Positions 53,314-63,300 of a DNA stretch of 64,000 nt are shown in pieces; position 1 is the stretch's first letter, and the number at the start of each line of letters is the position of its first letter. The position numbers and the translations under genes are program-made. Under the pieces are notes generated by a model. That model was not told the origin of the DNA, did not search any database, and was given only the letters and a program-made list of their open reading frames with translations. Source of the DNA: Christiangramia fulva (GTDB taxonomy: Bacteria; Bacteroidota; Bacteroidia; Flavobacteriales; Flavobacteriaceae); NCBI RefSeq assembly GCF_003024155.1, contig NZ_CP028136.1, positions 1,922,001 through 1,986,000 on the forward strand, read 5' to 3'.

Positions 53314-56300
53314 ATGAAAAAAGATATTCTTAAACTCCTGATCATCATCGCCAGCGTATTACTGCTTTTTTCCTGTAACAATGCTCCGGAAGCACCACCT
53401 TTTCCTGAAACTGATTTAGGATACGAGCAACCGGTAGCAAAACCTTTTAAAATGCCCGAGTCGGATACCATTCACTGGGAGACGGCGAAACTTAAACCCC
53501 TGCCGGAAATAAAATTCGAGTGGGATAAACTTCCAACAAAGCCTTTTGAAATAGGAGAAGCTGAGCCTTTAGAGGGTGAAATTGAGACTAAACCTTTTTA
53601 TCTTGACAGTCTTCCCTCAACGCCATTTGACCTGGAAAAATTACCGGAAAAACAAATAAAGGTTAAAATTGTTGCGCTGGGCGATCCCGAGATCAAAGAA
53701 GCGGGTGCTCTTGTTAAACTTCCGGGAACCAATCGTGGTGTGATGAGCACCAACTTCAATTTTGGTCTTACCGGGAGTCCCATGAACCTTATGAAAGACA
53801 AAGAAGGAATGTTATGGATAGGCACTACTAATGGGCTTGCCAGGTATGATTCTGAAAATATCGAGATGTACGGCTCTGAACAGGGATTGAATATTACCAG
53901 ATTAACAGGCCTAATGGTAGATTCTAAAGGACGCATTTGGGTTGCAAACAATGAAAGGCTAATGGTTCTTGATTTAAAGAAAAAATTAATTTTTGAGATA
54001 TTCAATCGCTTCGGGGAAACCCCAATATATGGCCTTATGGAAGATAAAGAGGACAGAGTTTGGGCGGGAGATATTGCGACTGGTTATAGTATTATTGATT
54101 TTGATAAGAAATCGGTAAAATACCTTGATGAAAGTAACGAAATCAAGCCCCCTTTTTTAAAACCCTTTCAGGATAAGGAAGGATTGATCTGGTTAACTTC
54201 ACGAAGCGGTGTGAATATCATTGATTTAAAAGAGAGGAAGAATTATCGTCTAAGCGGTGATTATCTTAAATCCCCTGTCTATGATATAAATCAGGGGCCT
54301 TCAAAAAGGATATGGATTACTAATGGTACCCGCATAAGTGGCATCAATAAAAAAGATCACGAAATTATAAGCCTCCCTCCCGAAAAGGATACCCTGCAAA
54401 TTAGCGCCCTGGTATATGAAGATAGTCGTGGGATTGTATGGTCTGTAAACCTTAAAGGAATTGCTAAAAAATACTCACCAGATCTTTCAAGTTTTGAAAA
54501 ATTTATTTTCGATTCGTCTGATGAGCCAAAGATTTATTTTCCCATTTTGGAAGATAGGGAAGGTCAGATTTGGATCACTGCTTTAAATGGTGGGCTTTTT
54601 AGAATTAACATAAATAATGGCCGCCCGGGTAATTTCACTATGGAAGATGGTCTGGGTGCTAACCAGGTGTGGAGCACTTTGCATACAAGAGATGGGAAAA
54701 CCTGGATTGGGACTTATAACGGAATTGATGTGTATGATCGCGACAAAAAAGAAATTAAACATTTTGGTGCAGAAATAGGTTTAAGAAATCCAAGATTTCC
54801 AAGACTAATTGAAGATTCAACAGGAAGGATCTGGGCGACTGGAAATGCCCAAGGGGTTAGCATTATCGATCCGAAAAAAGAGTCTATTCAATTCCTTACC
54901 CATGATCAGGGATTAAAAACAGACACTATAGGGCGTATTGCGAAGGGCTCTAATGGTAAAATGTGGATTGGAGGGGCGAAAGGAGTACTTATGACTGTGG
55001 ATGTAGAAGGGCAAGAGACGAAATTTTATGGATTAAAAGATATTAAAGACGGTTTTAATTATTTCGTAGAATCTGATAATGAAAATAATATATGGGTAAG
55101 TTGGAGAGATGTGGGTCTGCAGAAAATAGATATTGAAAATGATCAAAGTTATTTTTTGACTACTTCTGAAGGACTGGCATCTAATAATATTTATGCTATC
55201 GCTTTTGATAAGGATAATAATGCATGGATAAGTGGTGAACAAGGGTTGCAGTTTTTAAATAGGGATCAGGACAGCATTTATAATTTCACAACCGATCAGG
55301 GACTTGCTGCGAATGATGTTTTTGATGTGGCTGTGAATGATGGAAAAACCTACGCAGGTACTTCAAAAGGTTTTAATATTTTAAAGAAAATAAAATCTTC
55401 CATTACCGGCGAAGATTATTGGGATGTAAAAACCATCGATGTTAAGCAGGGCCTTAATTTTCTCGATGTGGCACAGGGCAGTATGTCTTTTGATGAAAAG
55501 AACAGATTATGGGCAGGGGTGGAGAATCAAATTCTAACTGTTATAGACGAGGTTAAAGATTATACAACCGCACCCCGAACCTACATCACCAGTATAAATA
55601 TTACCGATAAAAGAAAGGAGTTTAATACAGGTGGATACCTTGATCAACACCGACAGGATTTTGATACGATCTGGAATCCTGACAGGGAAAGTTTTACGAT
55701 TGTTGGTAATACTGAGAAAGGAAAAGATGCACAAAATGAAATGGAATGGAAAGACCTCTATGGACCTTACCAGCTTCCTTCAGAATTAAGACTGACTCAC
55801 GATCAAAACTATCTTAGTTTTAGTTACAACAGCCTGAACTATGATAATCCTGATGAGGTCTCCTATCGCTATTTTCTTGAAGGTATTGATAAGACATGGA
55901 GCCCGATAACTTTTAAAACGACCAGTGAGAGTTACAGGGATCTTCCTCCGGGAGACTATACTTTTAAAGTACGTTCCAAAGGCTATAATAACATCTGGAG
56001 CGAACCGGCCGAGTTCAGTTTCAGCATTATTCCGCCCTGGTGGAAGACCTGGTGGGCGTATCTTTTATACGGGCTCGTTAGCATCGCGATTCTTTACAGC
56101 ATTATGCAGTACCGTTCACAATGGTTAAAAAAGGAGAACCGGGTACTTGAAGAAAGAGTTTCGGAAAGAACCGCGCAGCTGCAAAAAAGTATCCATGATC
56201 TCGAAAATACTCAGGCTCAGTTAATTCAGTCTGAAAAAATGGCCAGCCTGGGTGAGCTCACTGCCGGGATTGCGCATGAAATACAAAATCCGCTGAATTT

Positions 56301-57069
56301 CGTCAATAATTTTTCTGAAGTCAATTCAGAATTGATAGAGGAATTGAGAAATGAGAAAAACAAGGAGGAAGCCTTAAGGGATAAAGCGCTGGAAGAGGAA
56401 CTGCTTACCGATATTTCAGAAAATGAGAAAAAAATCAGGCATCATGGTCAAAGAGCCGACGCGATCGTAAAGGGAATGCTTCAGCATAGCCGAAACAGCA
56501 GCGCTGAGAAAGAGCTTACCGATATCAATAAACTGGCCGATGAATATTTAAGGCTTTCGTATCACGGTTTACGGGCGAAAGACAAGACCTTCAACGCGGG
56601 CATGAAAACCGAATTTGATGAAACCTTGCCAAAAATATATGTGGCTCCTCAGGATATTGGCAGGGTAATTCTCAATCTTATCAATAACGCGTTTTATGCG
56701 GTGACCGATAAGAAGAGGAGAACGAATGATCCGGGTTATGAACCCACGGTAATTGTGAGCACCCGGCAAAATGACAAATTTATAGAAATAGATATTCAGG
56801 ATAATGGCTACGGAATTCCCGAGGAAGTAAAGGAAAAGATCTTTCAGCCATTCTTTACCACCAAGCCAAGCGGTCAGGGCACCGGCCTGGGCTTGTCCCT
56901 CTCTTATGATATTGTCAAAATGCATGGTGGAATTTTAACAGTAAATACCCGGCATGGAGTTCCAGTGACGAATAATGGTAATTCTGAGCCTGAAGGACCA
57001 GAAGGAACCACTTTTACGATACAGCTTCCCAAAACACTGAATGGTAAAACGAAAAAACAGAAATTATGA
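53314..57069 (+). CDS. histidine kinase HK6 (lipoprotein-type beta-propeller/Y_Y_Y sensor)
   Basis: About 1251 residues. ATG 53314 is preferred over the TTG at 53305. The N-terminus has a lipobox FSC (Cys21), unusual for a kinase that also has a later membrane helix. A Pro/Glu-rich segment follows (about 25-115) with repeated 'KPF' motifs (PVAKPFKMPE, PTKPFEIG, ETKPFYLD). Then come propeller blades (about 140-730, 'GMLWIGTTNGLARYDSENIE'), a Y_Y_Y domain (about 820-905), a membrane helix (about 914-931), a coiled coil and a kinase core with His988 in 'HEIQNPLNF' (Gln replaces the Lys of the other kinases). It overlaps RR2 by ATGA. Confidence 0.92.
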   Translation: MKKDILKLLIIIASVLLLFSCNNAPEAPPFPETDLGYEQPVAKPFKMPESDTIHWETAKLKPLPEIKFEWDKLPTKPFEIGEAEPLEGEIETKPFYLDSLPSTPFDLEKLPEKQIKVKIVALGDPEIKEAGALVKLPGTNRGVMSTNFNFGLTGSPMNLMKDKEGMLWIGTTNGLARYDSENIEMYGSEQGLNITRLTGLMVDSKGRIWVANNERLMVLDLKKKLIFEIFNRFGETPIYGLMEDKEDRVWAGDIATGYSIIDFDKKSVKYLDESNEIKPPFLKPFQDKEGLIWLTSRSGVNIIDLKERKNYRLSGDYLKSPVYDINQGPSKRIWITNGTRISGINKKDHEIISLPPEKDTLQISALVYEDSRGIVWSVNLKGIAKKYSPDLSSFEKFIFDSSDEPKIYFPILEDREGQIWITALNGGLFRININNGRPGNFTMEDGLGANQVWSTLHTRDGKTWIGTYNGIDVYDRDKKEIKHFGAEIGLRNPRFPRLIEDSTGRIWATGNAQGVSIIDPKKESIQFLTHDQGLKTDTIGRIAKGSNGKMWIGGAKGVLMTVDVEGQETKFYGLKDIKDGFNYFVESDNENNIWVSWRDVGLQKIDIENDQSYFLTTSEGLASNNIYAIAFDKDNNAWISGEQGLQFLNRDQDSIYNFTTDQGLAANDVFDVAVNDGKTYAGTSKGFNILKKIKSSITGEDYWDVKTIDVKQGLNFLDVAQGSMSFDEKNRLWAGVENQILTVIDEVKDYTTAPRTYITSINITDKRKEFNTGGYLDQHRQDFDTIWNPDRESFTIVGNTEKGKDAQNEMEWKDLYGPYQLPSELRLTHDQNYLSFSYNSLNYDNPDEVSYRYFLEGIDKTWSPITFKTTSESYRDLPPGDYTFKVRSKGYNNIWSEPAEFSFSIIPPWWKTWWAYLLYGLVSIAILYSIMQYRSQWLKKENRVLEERVSERTAQLQKSIHDLENTQAQLIQSEKMASLGELTAGIAHEIQNPLNFVNNFSEVNSELIEELRNEKNKEEALRDKALEEELLTDISENEKKIRHHGQRADAIVKGMLQHSRNSSAEKELTDINKLADEYLRLSYHGLRAKDKTFNAGMKTEFDETLPKIYVAPQDIGRVILNLINNAFYAVTDKKRRTNDPGYEPTVIVSTRQNDKFIEIDIQDNGYGIPEEVKEKIFQPFFTTKPSGQGTGLGLSLSYDIVKMHGGILTVNTRHGVPVTNNGNSEPEGPEGTTFTIQLPKTLNGKTKKQKL

Positions 57070-57464
57070 AGACAACAAAAGAAAATGTGATGAAGATCCT
57101 CATTGTAGATGATGAGAAGGACATGGAAGCCTTATTTCGTCAGAAATTCAGAAGGGAAGTAAGAAATGAAGGGCTGATTTTGAATTTTGCCTTTTCAGGG
57201 AAAGAAGCCATGGAAATCCTTCAGGAAAATGATCCTCCCGAGGTGGTGTATGTTTTTTCAGACATCAATATGCCCGGGATGACAGGTCTTGAGCTTCTGG
57301 AAAAGATCAAAAATCGGTTTCCTGGAATTACAGTAAGTATGATTTCGGCTTATGGCGACAAGGAAAATTATGATAAGGCGAAAAATAATGGAGCAAAAGA
57401 ATTCTTTACCAAACCCATCGATTTTGAATCCCTTCGAAGGGAGATCAGGCAGCTTATAAATTAA
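57066..57464 (+). CDS. stand-alone response regulator receiver RR2
   Basis: A 132-residue single-domain receiver, paralogous to RR1. The phospho-acceptor is Asp66 in 'VFSDINMPGMTG'; 'ILIVDDEKD', 'SMISAYGD' and 'FFTKPIDFESL' complete the active site. ATG 57066 overlaps the HK6 stop; an internal ATG at 57090 would give the same start as RR1 and cannot be excluded. It has no output domain. It is 17 bases upstream of the receiver-cyclase gene, so all may form one relay. Confidence 0.94.
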   Translation: MKTTKENVMKILIVDDEKDMEALFRQKFRREVRNEGLILNFAFSGKEAMEILQENDPPEVVYVFSDINMPGMTGLELLEKIKNRFPGITVSMISAYGDKENYDKAKNNGAKEFFTKPIDFESLRREIRQLIN

Positions 57465-57481
57465 AAAACAATTAAAAACTT

Positions 57482-58522
57482 ATGGCTAAAATACTTGTAG
57501 TCGACGATGAAGCAGATCTGGAAGTTTTGATCAAGCAAAAATTCCGGAAGAAAATACGGGATCAGGAATATGAATTTTTCTTTGCCATAAATGGCAGGGA
57601 TGCCCTGGAAAAGATTGCCCAGGAACCCGATCTCGATCTCGTTCTGAGCGATATCAATATGCCCGAAATGGACGGTCTTACACTGCTTAGTAAGATAAGC
57701 GAGAAAAATCCGCTTCTTAAGGCGGTCATCGTTTCGGCCTATGGCGATATGGACAATATTCGAACCGCCATGAATCGTGGTGCTTTCGATTTTGTAACCA
57801 AACCGATTAATTTTGAGGATCTTACCATTACCGTTGAGAAAACGCTTAAACATGCACAGCATCTAAAAGATACACTTAAGGCGGTTAAAGAGAACAACAT
57901 CTTAAAGATGTATGTAGACGAAACAGTTTTGAATTTCATGAACAGCAGGGAATTTGAGTCTTCCCTCATGGAAAATGAAACCGTGCAGGGCAGTGTGGTC
58001 TTTATAGATATGTGTGGCTTTACCCGCATCAGCGAAACTGCGCCTCCCAATACCGTAGTGAAAATGATCAATTCGTATTTTGATATTATGGTGAAGGAAA
58101 TCATGGCGCAAAATGGCTTTATAGACAAATTCATCGGGGATGCGGTAATGGCGGTTTTTCGGGGTGATTATCACCTGGATAGGGCAATAGATGCCTCCCT
58201 GGCGGTAAGGAATAAGATAAAAGAACTGGCGCCGCCCGATGAAAATATAGACTTCACTCCTAAAGTGTCTATTGGCATAAAAAGCGGTGAAATGATTTCA
58301 GGAAATATAGGCTCAGAGAGTCTGAAAAGGCTTGATTATACCGTCATTGGGGATACGGTGAATACTGCCGCGAGACTGCAGGATGCAGCCGGAGAGAACC
58401 AGATCATTATTTCGGAAAGTTGTCATGAAAAGATCAAGGAGTTTTTCAAATGCAGGAAAATCGGGGAGATCGAAATGAAAAATAAATCAAAGCCGGTCAC
58501 CGTCTTTGAGGTAATGGAATAA
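57482..58522 (+). CDS. response regulator with class III adenylate/guanylate cyclase output
   Basis: A 346-residue two-domain protein. The receiver (1-120) has phospho-acceptor Asp57 in '[12 protein letters not shown]' and '[11 protein letters not shown]'. A helical linker joins it to a class III cyclase homology domain (about 165-346). The metal aspartates are Asp176 ('FIDMCGFT') and Asp220 ('[11 protein letters not shown]'); Lys216 and Asp285 ('LDYTVIGD') sit at the usual purine-recognition positions; Asn294 and Arg298 ('VNTAARL') are the transition-state residues. All are present, so activity is expected, with ATP the likely substrate. Phosphorylation by one of the six kinases would control synthesis (inference). 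The next gene encodes a Pycsar-effector-like membrane protein. Confidence 0.94.
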   Translation: MAKILVVDDEADLEVLIKQKFRKKIRDQEYEFFFAINGRDALEKIAQEPDLDLVLSDINMPEMDGLTLLSKISEKNPLLKAVIVSAYGDMDNIRTAMNRGAFDFVTKPINFEDLTITVEKTLKHAQHLKDTLKAVKENNILKMYVDETVLNFMNSREFESSLMENETVQGSVVFIDMCGFTRISETAPPNTVVKMINSYFDIMVKEIMAQNGFIDKFIGDAVMAVFRGDYHLDRAIDASLAVRNKIKELAPPDENIDFTPKVSIGIKSGEMISGNIGSESLKRLDYTVIGDTVNTAARLQDAAGENQIIISESCHEKIKEFFKCRKIGEIEMKNKSKPVTVFEVME

Positions 58523-58547
58523 ATTATAAACTCTAAAAACTAAAACT

Positions 58548-59114
58548 ATGGATCCTTTCAATAACGATGATATTAAAGTTGCACCACATATAAAAAATAA
58601 ACATACCGATGATCTTATTGACCATTACTGGGGCAGTATTTCCTACGTGGCTTCCCTAATAAAAGCCTCTGAATTGAAAGCTGGTCTTATCCTTTCTTTT
58701 TTCGGAATTCTGCTCAATTTTATTTATCAGAATATCGATGTGATTTTTGCCCATTTCAGCAATACAATAGTGATCGATATCCTTTTGGGGCTGTGGTTCT
58801 TGTCAACAGTTGGGTCGATTTATTTTTGTATTAAATGTTTTATTCCTCGCATAGAAGGGCGGTACGATAAAAATATTTTCTTCTTCAGGGATGTGATCAG
58901 CAAATTCGGGGATATTAAGAATTTTTCCAGGACCTTTTATACCATCAGCCTTGATGAAGACCAGTTATTCGATCACCTCGGCCAGCAAATATTTATAAAT
59001 TCCAAGATAGCCGCGGTGAAATTTAGAAATGTAAATATGGCATTGCGTTTACTGGCAGTAGGACTTTTTATACTTCTTTTGACAGTGATCTATTATATAA
59101 TCACTGCTTTTTAA
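58548..59114 (+). CDS. Pycsar-effector-like membrane protein (DUF5706/PycTM type)
   Basis: A 188-residue inner-membrane protein. The segment 'YVASLIKASELKAGLILSFF' (about 33-52) introduces a helical hairpin (about 44-62 and 74-97). A soluble middle part (about 100-160) ends in 'LGQQIFINSKIAAVKFRNVN', followed by a last membrane helix (about 166-187). The 'AS/D-x-KA' entry to helix 1 and the 'S.IA..K' segment before the last helix are the features I associate with DUF5706, the PycTM effectors that bind cyclic pyrimidine nucleotides and damage membranes in Pycsar phage defence. Its place 25 bases after a cyclase gene fits an effector. The family call is from motif memory and needs a profile search. 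Confidence 0.65.
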   Translation: MDPFNNDDIKVAPHIKNKHTDDLIDHYWGSISYVASLIKASELKAGLILSFFGILLNFIYQNIDVIFAHFSNTIVIDILLGLWFLSTVGSIYFCIKCFIPRIEGRYDKNIFFFRDVISKFGDIKNFSRTFYTISLDEDQLFDHLGQQIFINSKIAAVKFRNVNMALRLLAVGLFILLLTVIYYIITAF

Positions 59115-59146
59115 CCATAAATCATTAAAACCAAATTCGATGAAAA

Positions 59147-59476
59147 ATGAAAAAAATTAAATGGACCAAAGACGAATTGCAGTTATACATCCTGCTTTTA
59201 TGTGCCAGTGCAGATTTAGTGCGCACCGAGGCGGAATTAGATCTGATTAAATCGAAGTTCAATGAACCCACTTTTGATAAAATTTACCAGGAGTTTTTAG
59301 AGGATACCGAAGAGCGAAGTTTTGAGAAGATCCAGGATAACATCGCGCTTCACCATTATTCGCACAGGGAAATTGAAAACCTGAGAAAGGAAATGCAGGA
59401 AGTGTTCTTCACCGATAAGAAATTTGGGATGCTGGAAAGGAATATGGAGCGAATTTTAAGGAATATGCTTTACTAA
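59147..59476 (+). CDS. small helical protein, possibly TerB-like
   Basis: A 109-residue protein I do not recognise with certainty. It is all-helical, with 'ELQLYILLLCASADLVRTEA' followed by 'ELDLIKSKF' near the N-terminus and 'FFTDKKFGMLERNMERILRN' at the end. The arrangement of a hydrophobic first helix with acidic residues at its end resembles TerB-like folds (inference). ATG 59147 is used; an ATG at 59140 is in another frame and stops at once. It sits 32 bases after the Pycsar-effector-like gene and 10 before a DUF6090 gene, so it belongs to the same transcript and might modulate the membrane protein. Confidence 0.7.
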   Translation: MKKIKWTKDELQLYILLLCASADLVRTEAELDLIKSKFNEPTFDKIYQEFLEDTEERSFEKIQDNIALHHYSHREIENLRKEMQEVFFTDKKFGMLERNMERILRNMLY

Positions 59477-59486
59477 AAGCCTCAGG

Positions 59487-60224
59487 ATGCTCAAATTCTT
59501 CCGAAATATCCGTCGTAAGCTAATAAGTAAAAGCAAATTAACGAGTTACATGCTTTATGCCCTTGGCGAAATCATCCTGGTGGTGATTGGTATTTTGATC
59601 GCCTTGCAGATCAATAACTGGAATGAATTCCGCAAAGATAGAATACGGGAAAAAATGTATCTCAGTTCTCTTCAAAGTGATCTTCAGGAATCACAGGCCG
59701 AATTAGAACGAGTGATTTATAAAACAGACACTATTATTCTTGCTACCCTTCAGGTTCTGGAATATGCCAGCGATACCGCCCAACTGCCACCGGCGGCCGT
59801 TTTCGATAGTTTGATAGTGAAGACTTTCGGCTATACCATTGCCATGACCAATGAGGGAACCATTAATGATATCCGTGGTTCCGGCGATCTTAAGGTGATT
59901 AGGGATGACCGCTTAAGAAGGATGATCGCCTCCTGGGATGCGGGTTTTAAAATGATCAGGGAGAGGGAAGCGCTTCTCAAAACTTCCTTCGAAAACAACA
60001 AAATTCGGCTGGATGACAAAATTGATATGGTGCGACTAAACAGGTTACATAATAATTTAACCGATGAGGAGGAGCGCTATTTTATTCTTCATGACCGCAA
60101 ATTTCGAAATGGGTTCGTTGATTTGGTTCGGGATGCTTCCGTGTTAAATCGATTGTATAAGAATAAAATTAAAAACCTTGACACCATGATTCAGTTTACC
60201 CAACATGAGCTCCGAAAGATTTAA
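59487..60224 (+). CDS. DUF6090 family membrane protein at the end of the signalling run
   Basis: A 245-residue DUF6090 member with anchor KFFRNIRRKLISKSKLTSYM and helix 'LVVIGILIALQINNWNEFRK'. The C-terminal helices include 'INDIRGSGDLKVIRDDRLRR', equivalent to the SSGKL motif of the array copies. It is 10 bases after the small helical protein gene, so the DUF6090 family is physically joined to the cyclase/effector end of the operon as well as to its upstream side. The function is unknown. Confidence 0.83.
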   Translation: MLKFFRNIRRKLISKSKLTSYMLYALGEIILVVIGILIALQINNWNEFRKDRIREKMYLSSLQSDLQESQAELERVIYKTDTIILATLQVLEYASDTAQLPPAAVFDSLIVKTFGYTIAMTNEGTINDIRGSGDLKVIRDDRLRRMIASWDAGFKMIREREALLKTSFENNKIRLDDKIDMVRLNRLHNNLTDEEERYFILHDRKFRNGFVDLVRDASVLNRLYKNKIKNLDTMIQFTQHELRKI

Positions 60225-60309
60225 AGCTTTCATGGGTCATAAAATTCCCAATAGTTTATTCAATGATTTTCAGTAACTTGAGAAGGCTATAACTACTAAT
60301 CAAACTTTT

Positions 60310-63300
60310 ATGAAATACTTCTTCAACCTCCCGTTTTGCATTTTCCTGTTTTCAACTTATTTCTTATCAGCTCAGGTAAATACGCAGGATACCCGGCTCA
60401 TGACCGATCCTGCGATAAGTAGGGATAAAATCGCTTTTATTTATGCGGAAGATCTCTGGGTGGCCAATAAAGATGGCTCCAATCCAAGGCGTTTAACTGT
60501 TGATGAAGGAGTGGAAAGCTTTCCGGTTTTTTCTCCTGACGGAAAAAGTATTGCTTTTAGTGCCGAATATGATGGTAATATCGATGTTTTTATCGTTCCT
60601 ACTGAAGGTGGCGTGCCCAAACGTCTTACCTGGCATCCTTATGCCGATATTGTTCGCGATTTTACTCCCGATGGAAAAAATGTGCTTTTCGTTTCTCAGC
60701 GTGAGGTGTTTACCAATCGTTATGCGAAACTTTTCGAAGTAAATATTGAAAACGGAAATGTAGAAGAGTTAAAAATTCCCCATGGAGTTTGGGCCAGTTA
60801 CAAGGCTGACGGAAAGAAAATTGCCTATACACCTTTGTCCGATCGTTTTCAACAATGGAAACATTACCGTGGTGGAACCCACACCAGGATCTGGATTTAT
60901 GATACAGATACCTATGAAGTAACCGAAATTCCGAAGCCAGAAGAAGGTAGCAACGATACGCAGCCACAATGGATGGACGGAATAGTTTATTTTAGAAGTG
61001 ACCGTAATGGCGAGTTTAATCTTTTCAGTTATGATCCATCATCCAAAAAAGTAAAACAGCTTACCGATTTTCAGGATTTCCCGGTCTTGAACATCGGGGC
61101 AGGGAATGGAAAGGTCATTCTTGAAAAAGGCGGTTATCTTCATGTTTTCGATCCTTCTAACGGAAATACTCAAAAGCTTACTATAGGTATCGCAACCGAT
61201 CTGCTGGAGGTCCGTCCGCGTTTTGTGAGTGGTGACCAATATGTTAGAAGCACAACTATTTCACCAACAGGGGTGAGAGTGGCTATGGATTACCGGGGAG
61301 AGATCATTACCGTTCCGGCCGAAAAGGGAGATCCTATGAATATCACCAATTCCTCCGGAGTTCATGAAAAATATCCCGCATGGTCGCCCGACGGTAAGAC
61401 CATCGCTTATTTTTCAGATGAAAGCGGGGAATATGCGCTGCATCTTTACGATCAGAGTGAAAATAAAGTCGTGAAAAAAGTGAAACTTAATGGTGCCGGG
61501 TTCTATGCCTATCCACACTGGTCGCCCGATAGCAAAAAAATTGCTTTTGTAGATAACAGCCGTAGTCTCTATTTCTATGACTGGGATAAGGATAAGGTGA
61601 TCAAGGTAGCCTCAGATGTAGTTTATACTCCCGGTGTTTTCAGGGAATTATTTGGAGACTGGTCGCATGATTCCAATTGGCTGGCCTATACGATTCTTCA
61701 GCAGACCAATTTTGAGCAGGCTTTTGTCTATTCTGTTTCTGAAGGAAAATCTCATGCGATTTCTGATGGCTATTCCGATGTTACAAGTCCGGAATTCGAT
61801 CCGAGTGGGAAATATCTTTATATGCTTGCTTCAACTGATGCCGGACCGGTGGTGAACTGGTTCGATCAGTCCAGCCAGGATATGGAAATGAATTCTTCCT
61901 TTTACCTGGTAACGCTTCAGAAAGATGTGGTTTCCCCATTTTTCAAGGAAAACGATGTGGAAGTCATTCAGAAAAAAGAAGAGGAAGAGGCCAACAAGAA
62001 AAAAGCCGAAGAAGATAATAAGGAAATCAAAGCACCGCCTTTAAAGATCGATTTTGATGGACTACAATATCGAATCGTCAATATTCCCATTCCGGCCGGG
62101 GTATATGATAATCTGGAAGCTCCCAAAGAAGGGCAATTGTATTATATGCAATATTCCCATCACGCACAGGGTCCCGGTACTATGAAAAAATATGACCTGA
62201 AGGAGCGCAAAGAGACTGAAGTTATGCCTGCTAACGGGTATGAGATTTCGGCCAATGGAGAGAAGGTTCTTTATTATATGGATAATAAATTCGGCGTCAC
62301 AAAGCTTGGTGAAAAGCCTGATAAACCTATTGATCTTAGTGCTGTTAAGGTGAAGATCGATCCGCGAAAGGAGTGGGATGATATTTTTGATGAAGCCTGG
62401 CGCGTAAACCGGGATTACTTTTATGATCCCGGAATGCACGGAGTAGACTGGCCGGCAATGAAAGATAAATACAGCCAGTTTCTGCCCGATGTGGCCACCC
62501 GAAGTGATCTTTACCGGGTAATGGAGTGGATGTTCAGCGAGCTGGGGGTAGGCCACCATCGTTTCTCAAGCCGTGGAGACCAGCTCAATAATCCAGAGAC
62601 CATCAAAGGCGGACTTTTAGGCGCCGATTATGAAGTTGAAAATAGCCGTTATCGAATTAAAAAAATATATGGCGGACTCAATTGGAATCCCGATATGCGT
62701 TCCCCACTTACCGAGCCCGGCGTAAATGTGAACGAAGGAGATTATATCATTGCTGTGAACGGTGAAAATATAACTGCCAAAGACAATCTATATAAATACT
62801 TCGAGAATACAGCTAATAAAATTGTGAGGCTTACCGTCAGCTCTTCAGCCAATGGTAATAATTCTCACGTAGAAAAAGTGACTCCGGTTGAAGATGAATG
62901 GGCTCTTCGGAACCGGGACTGGGTAGAGGGGAATATCAAAAAGGTGAATGCCGCTACGAACGGCCAGGTCGCTTACGTGTATGTGCCTAATACTGCCGCT
63001 GCCGGTCACGAATATTTCAAGCGATATTTCTTTCCGCAAGCCGATAAAAAAGCGGTGATCATAGATGAACGTTTTAATGGCGGCGGACAGCTGGCCGATT
63101 ATTATATCGATATCCTGAAACGGCCGCGACAGTCGTTCTGGAACTATCGTTATGGGATAGACCAGAAAGCGCCAAGTGCATCTATACAGGGACCTAAAGT
63201 GATGTTGATCAATGAAACTGCAGGCTCCGGTGGGGATTATCTGCCATGGATGTTCCGCAAGTTCAATATTGGAACGCTGATAGGAAAAAGAACCTGGGGC

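Noticed and set aside
49463..57069. Propeller/Y_Y_Y kinases as hybrid two-component regulators of a polysaccharide-utilisation locus
   Set aside because: Neither kinase has a fused receiver or AraC domain, and no SusC/SusD pair or glycoside hydrolase genes lie nearby.
57739..58134. Antisense open frame opposite the receiver-cyclase gene
   Set aside because: The sense frame has complete receiver and cyclase motifs. The antisense product looks like no family and has no plausible leader.
57482..59114. Calling the cyclase and membrane protein a bona fide Pycsar phage-defence system
   Set aside because: The cyclase carries a receiver domain and purine-type recognition residues, and no other defence genes are adjacent. 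Only a Pycsar-like resemblance is supportable.
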